From: Kofleriaceae bacterium
Lineage (GTDB): Bacteria; Myxococcota_A; Polyangia; Haliangiales; Haliangiaceae
DNA length: 47,289 nucleotides
Assembly: GCA_025357755.1 (NCBI GenBank)
Contig: JANXOP010000243.1
Coordinates: forward strand, 1-47,289
Direction of reading: 5' to 3'
Of this stretch, positions 8,355-17,700 are shown piece by piece; positions within the stretch are counted from its first letter, which is position 1, and every line of letters begins with the position of its first letter. The translations under genes were made by a program, and so were the position numbers. Under the pieces are notes generated by a model. That model made no database searches and was not told the DNA's origin. It saw nothing but the letters and a program-made list of their open reading frames with translations.

Positions 8355-9431
8355 ATGCGCCAAGCATTGCTTGTTTGTTTCGTATTTTCGGCTCTGACGC
8401 TCGGCTGCAAGAAGTCGGATGGCAGCAACAACGGTGGCGGCGACGCCAGCACCGTGTCGGATGCGCCGCCGCTCTCCGGCGATGTCTACTCGCTGACGTG
8501 GGGGCCGAAGTCGGTCCCTGCTGGTGATCCAAAGCTCTCGGAAGATACCGAGTGCATCACTGTTCGTCTCAACAACGACGCGCCGATCAAGGTCCACCAG
8601 CTGCACAACCTGCTCGCGACCACGTCTCATCATCTGATCATCTACAAGGACGACGACCCGGCGGCCGTCGAGAACACGACGCCGACCCACTGCACGGGTT
8701 TCACCGGCGCGCTGAATCCGTCGGGCAACATCGCACCGCTCGCGATCACGCAGAAGGACGATGACGAGGTGACGCTGCCCGATGGCGTTGGCTACACGTT
8801 GGCCGCGCACCAGATGATCAAGATCGAGCTGCACTACATCAACACCACCGATGCGACTGCCGATGCAAAGGCGACCGTGAATTTCTACGCCGCCGATCCA
8901 GCGACGATCACGAACGAGGCCGGCGTGCTGTTCTCGGGCTCGCTCGACATCAACATCCCGGCACAGGGTCAGGCGACGCTGCACCAATTCCTCACGTTGC
9001 CGACGGCTGATCTCGATATGTCGGCGTCGAAGATCTTCGCGATCACCGGTCATACGCACAAGCTCGGCACGCAGGTCACGGTCGGAACCGCGGACTCGCG
9101 GACCGGCACGGTGACAACCGTCTACAACCCGATGCCATTCAGCTGGTCCGAGCCGCTGACCACGACCTATGCGACGCCGTTCAGCGTCCCGGCCGGCGGA
9201 GGCTTCGACTTCCAGTGCAACTGGACGAACACGACCAACGCCACCGTGAAGTTTGGCGAGTCGGCGAACCAGGAGATGTGCTTCTTCTGGGTCTACTACT
9301 ACCCGGCCCAAACTCCGAAGGTCTGCGCGCACACACAGCAGATCGGTGGGCAGAACGGAACCGATCTATGTTGCCCGTCGTCGGACGCCTACTGCGCGCT
9401 GGTCGGCAACGCGCTCGGCAGCGGCAACTAG
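8355..9431 (+). CDS. Copper type II (PHM/DBH-like) monooxygenase-domain lipoprotein
   Basis: This is a 358-residue predicted lipoprotein (lipobox LTLGC, Cys18) with a low-complexity Ser/Asn/Gly linker. The body matches the copper type II ascorbate-dependent monooxygenase fold of peptidylglycine and dopamine monooxygenases. All six expected copper ligands are visible in order: adjacent His92-His93 (SHHLIIY), His160 (KIELHYIN), His233-x-His235 (ITGHTHKLG) and Met308 (NQEMCFFWVYYYP). The two usual domains are both present, and a short Cys-rich tail (LCCPSSDAYC) follows. Family enzymes hydroxylate C-H bonds using ascorbate or another reductant; the substrate here is unknown. The start at 8355 is preceded by GAGGGA and gives the lipoprotein signal. 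The gene ends 4 bp inside the convergent esterase gene. Confidence 0.78.
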   Translation: MRQALLVCFVFSALTLGCKKSDGSNNGGGDASTVSDAPPLSGDVYSLTWGPKSVPAGDPKLSEDTECITVRLNNDAPIKVHQLHNLLATTSHHLIIYKDDDPAAVENTTPTHCTGFTGALNPSGNIAPLAITQKDDDEVTLPDGVGYTLAAHQMIKIELHYINTTDATADAKATVNFYAADPATITNEAGVLFSGSLDINIPAQGQATLHQFLTLPTADLDMSASKIFAITGHTHKLGTQVTVGTADSRTGTVTTVYNPMPFSWSEPLTTTYATPFSVPAGGGFDFQCNWTNTTNATVKFGESANQEMCFFWVYYYPAQTPKVCAHTQQIGGQNGTDLCCPSSDAYCALVGNALGSGN

Positions 9432-10123
9432 CGCGAACGTAGGAACGTAGCGAGCTCCGAGAGCACCATCGGAGGAATCTCGTGACCGCCGTTGAACGGG
9501 TGCCATTCGACCAGTGCACCGGCGGTTTTTAATTTGTCGCGCAGCTGCTCGGCGACGCTGAACGGCAGCAGCGCATCGCCGCGGCCGTGGGACTGGAACA
9601 CCGGCAGGCCGGCGGCCTTGGTCATCAGCGGCGCCCACGTGGACTCGGCGATGATCGTGCTCGAGAGCAGCACGAGACCTGCGAGGCGCGTCGCGTGGTG
9701 GAGCGCGACGTCGATCGCGACCATCGAGCCCTGCGAGAAGCCGCCGAGCACGATGCGCTCGGTCGTGGTCTTGAACTTCGCGGCGAGCTCGTCGAGGAAG
9801 CGGCCGACCTGCTCGCGCACGGCCGGCAGACCTTCGGGCAGCTCCTTGCTGCGGTCGCTCGCATTGCCGGTCCGGAGATCGTGCTCGAGCTTCGCGAGAT
9901 CGAGGCGCCACCAGGCGCGTGCCTCGCCGTACATGCCGCCGAGCTCGAGCGGTGCTTCGGGGAATACGAAGCGGGTGTTCGGGATGTCGAGGTAGCGACC
10001 CAGATCGACGAGGTCCGTGCCCGGCGCACCGAAGCCGTGAAGGAGGACGACCGTGAGAGTCGCGTCATCCGGCCCCACTAGGTGTGTGGTTAGTCCGGCA
10101 AGCTCGAGGCGTTCGTTCGACAC
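9428..10123 (-). CDS. Alpha/beta hydrolase, phospholipase/carboxylesterase family
   Basis: This is a 231-residue cytoplasmic-looking hydrolase of the carboxylesterase/lysophospholipase type (Abhydrolase_2, YpfH-like). The oxyanion region is LLHGFGAPGTDL. The nucleophile elbow is GGFSQGS (Ser130), the acid is in SHGRGDALLP (Asp183), and the catalytic His is in NGGHEIP (His214). These are the expected order and spacing. The probable start is the GTG at 10123, because residues before it read as junk and the homologous fold begins right after. It is divergent from the PhoD-like gene with only 23 bp between starts, so the two promoters must overlap the genes. Confidence 0.85.
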   Translation of the reverse strand: MSNERLELAGLTTHLVGPDDATLTVVLLHGFGAPGTDLVDLGRYLDIPNTRFVFPEAPLELGGMYGEARAWWRLDLAKLEHDLRTGNASDRSKELPEGLPAVREQVGRFLDELAAKFKTTTERIVLGGFSQGSMVAIDVALHHATRLAGLVLLSSTIIAESTWAPLMTKAAGLPVFQSHGRGDALLPFSVAEQLRDKLKTAGALVEWHPFNGGHEIPPMVLSELATFLRSR

Positions 10124-10146
10124 ACCTCGGGTAATATCACCGGAAC

Positions 10147-11427
10147 GTGAGCGATCCCAGCCGACGTGACGTGCTGCGCCTGGCGGGCGCGGTCGTGGTC
10201 GCCAGCGCGTGCGGCGACAACATCGCGACCAAGCCCGCGGGCGCGACCTCCGCATCCGCGGTGTTCGAACCGACGAGCAGTGGGTTTCTGGTCTCGGCAT
10301 GGAGCCAGATCGAGCCTGGCGTGATGATCGATGTGTACGACGGCGCGGGGCTCGTCACGAGCGTGCATGCCGAGGCACACGCCGATCAAGCGGTCGTCGC
10401 GATCTCCGGGCTCGAAGCGAGCACCACGTATCGGGTCGAGATCACCGGGGATGGCGGCACGCGCACCACGCACACCGTGGCGACCGCGCCCGCGCTCGAC
10501 GACACGCGCGCCATACGCCTCGCGGTATCCGCGGATCTCGATCCCCAGCCGCTGTTCGAGAGCGACCTGTTCGAGCAGATCATCGCCACGGCACCCGAGG
10601 TGTTCGTGACGATCGGCGACGTGCCTTACACCGACAACGGTCCACCCGCGATGAACGTCGCCACGTATCGCGAACGCCACGGGGCGCTGCGCACCGCACC
10701 GCACGTGCGGCCGTGGCTCGAGGCGATGGGAGTGATCGCGATCTACGACGACCACGAGTTTCGCAACGACTGGGATGCGAAGTTCGTCGCGGCCGAGCCC
10801 GAGCGCTACGCCGCGGCGATGCAGGTCTGGGACGAGTTCTTTCCGCTCGCGGCCACTGCACCGATCGATGACCGGCGATATCGCAGCTTCCGGTGGGGCG
10901 CGAACGTCGAGTGCTTCATGCTCGACTGTCGCCGGTTTCGCAGCGCGAACGCGGCGCTCGACAATGCCGACAAGACCATGCTCGGTGCGGCGCAGAAGGC
11001 GTGGTTCAAGGAAGCGCTCGCGCGGAGCACCGCGACCTTCAAGCTGGTGTTCACGAGCGTGCCGCTCGATTACGGCATCGGCGTCGATCATTGGGCCGGC
11101 TTCACGACCGAGCGCGAGGAGCTGTTCGCCGCGATCAAGGCGATGGGCACGACCGGGATTTTATTTTTGTCGGGCGACCAGCACTACTTCGCTGCCTACA
11201 GTCACTCCTGCGGGCTACGCGAATTTCAGGTCGGACCGCTCGCTCGTGGTCTCGGTACACCCGGTCCAACCGGCCCAGGCGTGCTGTTTCGCGATGTCCG
11301 CTACAACTTCGGCCTGCTCGACATCACCGCCGACACGCTGACGATCCAGGGTGTAGGTCCCGGCGGCGTGGTCTTCTATAAGGAGACCTTTTCGGCAGAA
11401 CAGCTCGCGGCGCAGCTAGCGGTGTAA
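10147..11427 (+). CDS. PhoD-like alkaline phosphatase / metallophosphoesterase, Tat-type lipoprotein
   Basis: This is a 426-residue protein. The N-terminus (SRRDVLRLAGAVVVASAC) has a twin-Arg motif and a lipobox-like end at Cys22, suggesting folded export by Tat and lipid anchoring. A fibronectin-like N-domain at about 35-115 (SGFLVSAWSQI, then TTYRVEIT) precedes the PhoD-type core with IGDVPYTD (156-163), YDDHEFRND (200-208) and SGDQHYFAAY. These are the metal-binding positions of PhoD phosphatases and phosphodiesterases. The start codon is GTG. It would release phosphate from organic esters outside the cytoplasm. Confidence 0.88.
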   Translation: MSDPSRRDVLRLAGAVVVASACGDNIATKPAGATSASAVFEPTSSGFLVSAWSQIEPGVMIDVYDGAGLVTSVHAEAHADQAVVAISGLEASTTYRVEITGDGGTRTTHTVATAPALDDTRAIRLAVSADLDPQPLFESDLFEQIIATAPEVFVTIGDVPYTDNGPPAMNVATYRERHGALRTAPHVRPWLEAMGVIAIYDDHEFRNDWDAKFVAAEPERYAAAMQVWDEFFPLAATAPIDDRRYRSFRWGANVECFMLDCRRFRSANAALDNADKTMLGAAQKAWFKEALARSTATFKLVFTSVPLDYGIGVDHWAGFTTEREELFAAIKAMGTTGILFLSGDQHYFAAYSHSCGLREFQVGPLARGLGTPGPTGPGVLFRDVRYNFGLLDITADTLTIQGVGPGGVVFYKETFSAEQLAAQLAV

Positions 11428-11436
11428 AATATCCGC

Positions 11437-14400
11437 ATGGGGAGCAGTCGGCAGCATCTAGCTGCCTTCGCGAGCCTGCACTTGCTCGGTGATGCCGACG
11501 AGCGCAGACGCGCAGCGCGACAAGGACTCGCCATGCTCGCGCAGATCGCCGAGCGCGAACCTGCACCCCTCGAAGGTCTCGCCGCCGATCAATTGCTGCT
11601 CGCCGTGCGCGCGATGCTCGGTGATGGCGTACTCGCGGATCTCGATTGGCTCTCGCCTGCCGCCGCCGCGGTCGCGATGTTCGAGCTCGGCCAAGCAGTG
11701 CCCGCGGGTGCCGAGCGGCGCGAGCTCGGCAGGCGCGTGCTCACGCGCTTACGCGAAGCGGATCGCGACACGTTCGTACGCTTGCTCGTCGCACTCGCGC
11801 GCAGCTCGCCCAAGGTGGTCGCGAGTGAAGGTTTGCGCGCGCGCCTCGAGGTCGTGCTGTCGGCGCCGCTCACCGCACCCGGTGCGATCGGCGAGCTCGC
11901 ACTCGGCTTACTGGCGCAGCCCACGCTCGCCGCGAGCTGGGTCGAGATTCCGGCGACCGGCAGCCTGCCGTCGCGCCGCCTGGCCGGTCGGATCCTCGCA
12001 CACGGTGCGCGCGAGGCGCTGCGCCGTCTCGACGGTGGTGATCGCGGTGGCGTGCAGGTCCTCGGGCGACCGGGCGTGCGCGCGGCGCTGCGCCGGTTGC
12101 TCGGCGATCGCGAAGCCCTGGTGTGGCGGTTCGCGAGCATCGCGCGCGGCATGCTCGCGCACGTCGATTCCGAGCTCGCCGACGATATCGATCGCGAGCT
12201 CCGCACCACCGCGACGAACACCGAGGTGCGCCGCGCGTCGGCCTCGGCCGGTGCCGCGCTCGAGCGTGGTGGGCAAGCGCAGCGCTGGTCTCCCTTGCTC
12301 GTCGAGCGCGCGGTCAAGGAGCCAGGTGTCGCGCGCGGCACGATCCTCGGGCTCGCTGGCCTCGCGACCGTCGCGCCCGCGGCAGCCGATGCCCTCGCGA
12401 GCGCGCTCGTCGAGCGCCAGCCACTCGAGGCGGCCGAGGCGATCGCGGAGCTCCGGCGCGAAGAAGAATCCGAGCTGCTGCCGAATGCTTCCGCGCTCGC
12501 GCTCGCGTGGACGCGCACGCAGATGAGGACGCTCGGTGCGAGTGGTGACGACGGACGCTGGGCGCTGTTGCACGCGCTCGATCGCGAGCTCGGCGGTAGT
12601 GCACGCGCGATCGATGGCATCGGCGTCCCGATCGCGGCCGCGCGCACTGCGCTCGATGCGGGCGATACCGCGACCGCCTTGCGCGAAGCGCGGATCGCCG
12701 TCGACGAGATCACGGAGGCGGCGGACTGGCTCGAGAAAGCGACCGACGACGACCCGCTCGATCGTCGCCACTCGATGCGGTTGCTGCGCGATCTCGATCG
12801 GGAGCTCCTCGCGGACAATGCCCTGACGGCCGTGCTCGCCCTCGCGCCGGAGACCGATCCGATGCGCGTGCGGTTCTCCCAGGCACTCGCTTCGATCGAA
12901 GCCTCGTTGCTCGCACGCGAGGCCAAGCCCGAGACCGGTGGAGTCGAGCATGGTGGCCTGCGGATCGCGCGGTTGCGTGCGCTGGTCCGCTTGCTCGATG
13001 GCGTGCGCACGCCGAGCGAGCACGATCTCGCGCCGCGCCTCGCGGCGGTGCGCCAGCTGATGGCGCGCGCCGAGATGGATCAGTCCTCACTTCGCCGCGC
13101 GGTGTGGGCCGCGCTGACGCGCGCGGGCGATGCGCTGCTCCGCGATGGGCACGCCGAGCTCACCGATTTCCTGCTGTCGTGGACGACGACGTTCCCCGAC
13201 GAGGATTTCGCGATCGTGCGCGAGGCCTCGATGGTTCCCGACATCGAATCGGCGTTCGCCGCGTATGCGCGGCTGCAAGAGGCAACCTGGGCCGCCGTCG
13301 ATCCGGACGATGGCGACGCGATCCGCACCGTGATCGAGCGGCTCGCCGAGCTCGCCGATGCCCTGCCGCCCGAACAATCTCCGCGCGTCGAATCCGTGCG
13401 CCTCGCCCTCGCGCGGCTCGGCAACCAGCTATCGCGCCTGATCTCGGTCTCGAACCTCTCGGCGATCCCCGGCGGCGCGCTCGACGCGATCGCGAACGAG
13501 CTCGGCACGCTCGCGCGCCGCGTCTTCGGTGCACGGCAGCGCCTCGGGCTACCCGCCGAGGACACGAGCGATGCGGTCGAGACCGCGGTGCGCGCGATCG
13601 AAGCCGCGCTCTCCACGCCCCACAGCTCGCTCGACGAGCCGGTCGCCTCGGCGATCGACAGGACTCGCGCGGCGCTGCCCTCTGCCCTCGCGGCCGCGAT
13701 CGAGCGTGTCTTGGTGTGGCTCGCCCGCCGCCCACACGCCGAGACCGGTGCGATGGCAACGATTCCGATCGACGTGTTCCTGCCGAGCTGGGTCCCACTG
13801 TCGCGCTTGCTCGGCGGCTTCTTCGTGATTCGCCCGATCGGCCGCGGCGCGGGCGGCTCCGTCTTGCTCGCGGTGCGGTCCGAGCAGCGCGGTCGACCCG
13901 AACGCGAGCTCGTCGCGCTCAAGGTCCCCGACTACTCCGCCGAGGCCGCGCGAAATCTCTCCGAGCAAGAGTTCGAGCGGCTGTTCCGCGAAGAAGCCGG
14001 CGCGCTCCTCGCGCTACCGAGCCACTCGAACCTCGCGCGCTTCGTCACGTTCGATGCGAGCGCGCAACCCAAGCCCGTGCTCGTGATGGAGTTCGTGCGC
14101 GGCCCGAACCTCGAGCGCACGCTCGAAGCGGGCGACCTCACGATGCCGCGCGCGTTCGCGATCATCGATGATCTCCTCGCCGGCCTCGATGCGATGCACG
14201 CCGTCCAGATCGCGCACCTCGACGTCAAGCCGCCGAACGTCGTCCTCCGCGAGACCACAGGTAACGCGGTGCTCGTCGATTTCGGGCTCGCCGGTCGGCG
14301 CATCCGCTCCGGCTGCGGCAGCGTGCACTACGGCGCGGCAGAGGTCTGGTCCGAGGGTGGCGACAAGTACGATCCTTCGCACTCCGATGTCTACGCGGCG

Positions 14401-14673
14401 GGTTGCGTCGCCTACGAAGTGCTCACCGGCTCGGTCTTGTTCGGCGGCGACTCCGTGAAGGAAGTCATCGACCATCACTTCACGAAGCAACCCGGCTCCG
14501 AGCCGCTCGGTCGCATGGCCAAGGCTCGCAAGCTCGCGCCACTCGCCGAGCTCCTCCGCGCCACGCTCGCGCGTGATCCGACACGCCGCCCGAGTGCGGC
14601 TCGCTTGCGCGCCGGCTTCAAGGCGATCGCGCACGATCTCGTCGGCCTGCCGTGGCCGCTCACCGCCGGTTGA
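11437..14673 (+). CDS. Large protein with Ala/Leu/Arg-rich helical N-terminus and C-terminal Ser/Thr kinase domain
   Basis: This is a 1078-residue cytoplasmic protein. Residues 1 to about 780 are almost entirely helical, Ala/Leu/Arg/Glu-rich and HEAT/TPR-like (GLATVAPAAADALASALVE, then AAARTALDAGDTATALREAR), without a named domain I can recognise. The kinase domain starts near 794: Gly-rich loop IGRGAGGSV (801-809), Lys829 in VALKVP, catalytic loop HLDVKPPN with Asp929, and DFGLAG with Asp948. The usual HRD is HLD, so this is a non-RD kinase. The APE motif is also weak (YGAAEVW). Conserved subdomain IX is present (HSDVYAAGCVAYEVLTG). No transmembrane helix is visible. The start is 9 bp after the previous stop. 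Confidence 0.85.
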   Translation: MGSSRQHLAAFASLHLLGDADERRRAARQGLAMLAQIAEREPAPLEGLAADQLLLAVRAMLGDGVLADLDWLSPAAAAVAMFELGQAVPAGAERRELGRRVLTRLREADRDTFVRLLVALARSSPKVVASEGLRARLEVVLSAPLTAPGAIGELALGLLAQPTLAASWVEIPATGSLPSRRLAGRILAHGAREALRRLDGGDRGGVQVLGRPGVRAALRRLLGDREALVWRFASIARGMLAHVDSELADDIDRELRTTATNTEVRRASASAGAALERGGQAQRWSPLLVERAVKEPGVARGTILGLAGLATVAPAAADALASALVERQPLEAAEAIAELRREEESELLPNASALALAWTRTQMRTLGASGDDGRWALLHALDRELGGSARAIDGIGVPIAAARTALDAGDTATALREARIAVDEITEAADWLEKATDDDPLDRRHSMRLLRDLDRELLADNALTAVLALAPETDPMRVRFSQALASIEASLLAREAKPETGGVEHGGLRIARLRALVRLLDGVRTPSEHDLAPRLAAVRQLMARAEMDQSSLRRAVWAALTRAGDALLRDGHAELTDFLLSWTTTFPDEDFAIVREASMVPDIESAFAAYARLQEATWAAVDPDDGDAIRTVIERLAELADALPPEQSPRVESVRLALARLGNQLSRLISVSNLSAIPGGALDAIANELGTLARRVFGARQRLGLPAEDTSDAVETAVRAIEAALSTPHSSLDEPVASAIDRTRAALPSALAAAIERVLVWLARRPHAETGAMATIPIDVFLPSWVPLSRLLGGFFVIRPIGRGAGGSVLLAVRSEQRGRPERELVALKVPDYSAEAARNLSEQEFERLFREEAGALLALPSHSNLARFVTFDASAQPKPVLVMEFVRGPNLERTLEAGDLTMPRAFAIIDDLLAGLDAMHAVQIAHLDVKPPNVVLRETTGNAVLVDFGLAGRRIRSGCGSVHYGAAEVWSEGGDKYDPSHSDVYAAGCVAYEVLTGSVLFGGDSVKEVIDHHFTKQPGSEPLGRMAKARKLAPLAELLRATLARDPTRRPSAARLRAGFKAIAHDLVGLPWPLTAG

Positions 14674-14758
14674 TCGGTCGGGCCCGAGGATCCGCGAGGA
14701 GTGCGCCTCGTCCTGTGATCTGCTCCGAATTGGCTCGCCTTTCGCCCACGCCCGGCCG

Positions 14759-17700
14759 TTGACACACAGGCCAGTCGCGACGGACGCTGCGAAGCGCAGG
14801 GTGAAGGCGCATGCCAAACAAGCGGTGCCTGCGACGCCGAGCAAGGTGCCACAAGCGCAGCAGCCGGATCGCAAGGCTCCCGAGCAGGCGCTTGTCGATC
14901 TCTCCCACCTCGCGCACGCGCCGGTGGCCGCCGCGCCCGCCGACGAGGCTGGAACACTGCTCGACACAGCAGGTAAACCGGGGTTTCTCGTCGCGTTGCG
15001 ACAAGCGGTCACCGAGGCCACGTCGAGAGAGCTCGCCGGCTCCGGATGGACCGCTGATCAGTGTCCGTATATAGAGTACTGGTTCAACTACTACGAACGC
15101 CGGAGCGCACGCGACATCGAGGCGGCGCTCCGGAAGTATGCGCCTGATGCGGCGTTCGCAACGACCCTCGCCGACTACGTCGGCGCGGTCGTGCTTCGCG
15201 TCCGCGCAGCGGTCGCGAGATGGAGCACCACTGGTGACGTCGACGCGCCTGATGTCGGGATGCCCGACGCGCTCGCGACCCTAGCCACGTTGGGGCCCGG
15301 CGAACCGATCGACTCGAGCACGCGTACCCGGTTCGAGCGTGCGCTCGCGATCGATCTGTCCGAGACGCGCGTGCATCGCGATGGGCGGAGCGCCACGGCG
15401 GCTGCATCCGAAGGAGCACGCGCATTCGCGATCGGTGATCACGTCGCGTTCGGCGCGAATCAGTACGCACCAGGCACGGTTGCGGGTGATGCGCTGCTAG
15501 CACACGAGCTCGCGCACACCCGGCAACAAGACGGCGCACGCGGGGCCTCTGCGGGCTCAGCGCACGAAGCGAATGCCGATGGTGCAGCGATTGGCTGGAT
15601 GAAGCGCTTGTGGGGCGGCATCACATCGTTCGCGCGACCACCGCTCGCGACGACGGGCCTGCAGCTGCAGCGGTGCCAGACCAACAACAGCACACCGCAC
15701 GCTGTCGACACCATCCACGCAGTGACCGAAGCAGAGAGCGGCATCTCGATCAAGGGGACCGGGATCCAGCGCGACGGCGACAAGTGGGTCGCGCTCACCG
15801 GGAGGACGGTCCACCTCGATCTCGAGACGACCGACGGCACGGTCGTCTACTGGAAGAACCAGCCAGCGCAGACCGAATCGATCTATTCGAAGATCGAAGG
15901 CGGGCAGACGACCGAGCAGAAACACATCTCCAGCGGCCACGACCTCACGTTCGACGAGGCCGGGGACTGGGTCGTCGTGCTGTACCTCAAGGTTCCGGAT
16001 CACGGAGAGGTGGCGGTCAAGCTCCTGGTCACGGTCAAGGACGAGAAGCGCTACGCGAAGGCGGTAGCGACGTCGCAGGCTGCCACGGCCGACGCGTTGA
16101 AGGCGGGGAAGCACACGCCCGAACAGATCGGGAAGGCGTCGTACACGCTATTCCGGCTCGGGCTCGCGAGTCTGGTCGAGAGGAGGCTGGGAACGTTGCA
16201 CGACCAGCCGAGCCTCCACGACATGTACATCGTCAACCGCGGCGCGAATCCAAGCGACTCGGCGGACAACGTGTCCTACGGGCTCGAGCAGGTGCCTGTG
16301 GGCGCGGCCTCGTACAAGTGGACACGCGACGCACAGCAAGGAAGGACCGACCTTCACCCGCGGTCGAACTTCAACGGCGGGCCGTGGCGCGAGCTCGCAA
16401 CGGCGCGGACGCAGACCGTCACCTTCGACGGTCCGGACACCTACGAGATCGGGTGTCAGGCATACGACAAGGACGGCAACGCGCTTGGTCCGCGGGCCAC
16501 GTACACCCAGATCGTCATCGGCGAGTCGAATCGCGACTTCGTGCATGGCTGGAGCGGGTATCTGAAAGACATCGATCAGGAGACGGCCAAGCTGCGCTCG
16601 GTCGCGCGGCTTCCCGGCGCGTTCGTCAGCCGCGAGACGGCCGAGGCCATGCCGCTGGCGCTGTTCGTCGGCGAGAGCAAAGCGGCGCCCGGAACGTGGG
16701 TGGTCCTGGATCTGACGCCGTTTCCCGACAAGCACGGAGCGCCGGGGGTCCACGAGCACAGCGCAGACACGCTCGACGAAGCGATCCTCGCGTTCGAGGA
16801 AGACGCGTCGCACCGTTATCCGAAAGGCACGCTCCTCCTCCTGCTCTCGGGCCTGCCGGGTCACGAGACCCACGTCGAGCCGCCCGAGGCGGGCACCGGC
16901 GCGGGTGCGCACGCGCCGAGACAGCTCGCGGACACCCTCGAGTTCAGCGGCGGTGAGGCCAGTGTCGGTGGGTCGATCTCACACTTCTTCGGCCTCGCAT
17001 CGCTCGGGTTCACCGTGGCTGGATTCGCCGCGCTCCTGTTCGGCGCCGAGCCTGCGGCGATGGCATTCTTCCAGGCCGCGGCCGGGACCGGCGCAGCCTC
17101 GAGCGCCGTGAGTCTGGGCGTGCGAATCAGCGAAGGCGACACGGATGCCCTCGGCTACTTCATCGATAGCGCCGCGCTCATCACCTCGTTGATCTCGTTC
17201 GGCCAGGCGTCGGGGTTCCGGAGCTCCGCGGCCGCCGCCGAGAAAAGCGCAGCAGCCGAGGTCGTCGAGTCGGCGTCGCGGAGGAAGTTCTTCCAGTGGA
17301 CCGAAGGCGTGCTCACGAAAGGCAGCGCCATCGTGATCAGCTTCGAATCGATCGGCGAGATCGAGAAGGTGCTGAACGACTCGTCGCTCACCGATACGCA
17401 GCGAGCAGAGCGACTGGTCTCGCTATTCAAGCAACTCGCACTCCAGGCCGGCATCCTCGCTCTCTCCGCGAGGGGTCATCCCCCGCCGGCAGCAGCCAAG
17501 AACCTCCGGGTGGTCGAGCAGCAAATCTTGAGCTCGCTCGACCAGAAGGCGCTCGACCACCTCGCAAACCTTCCGGAGAAAGAGTTCGGGAGGGTCGTCG
17601 CGCTAGTCCTCGATCACCCCGCGCAGGTCAACGCAGCGCTGAAGAACGCCGAGATCACCACCGTCGCAGACCTCGAGAGCGCTCTTCAAAAGCCCGCGCC

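Noticed and set aside
14573..14758. Start of the eCIS-core gene at GTG 14573
   Set aside because: It would overlap the kinase gene by 101 bp, and the residues before about 14759 are Arg/Ser/Cys-rich and unlike the rest of the protein.
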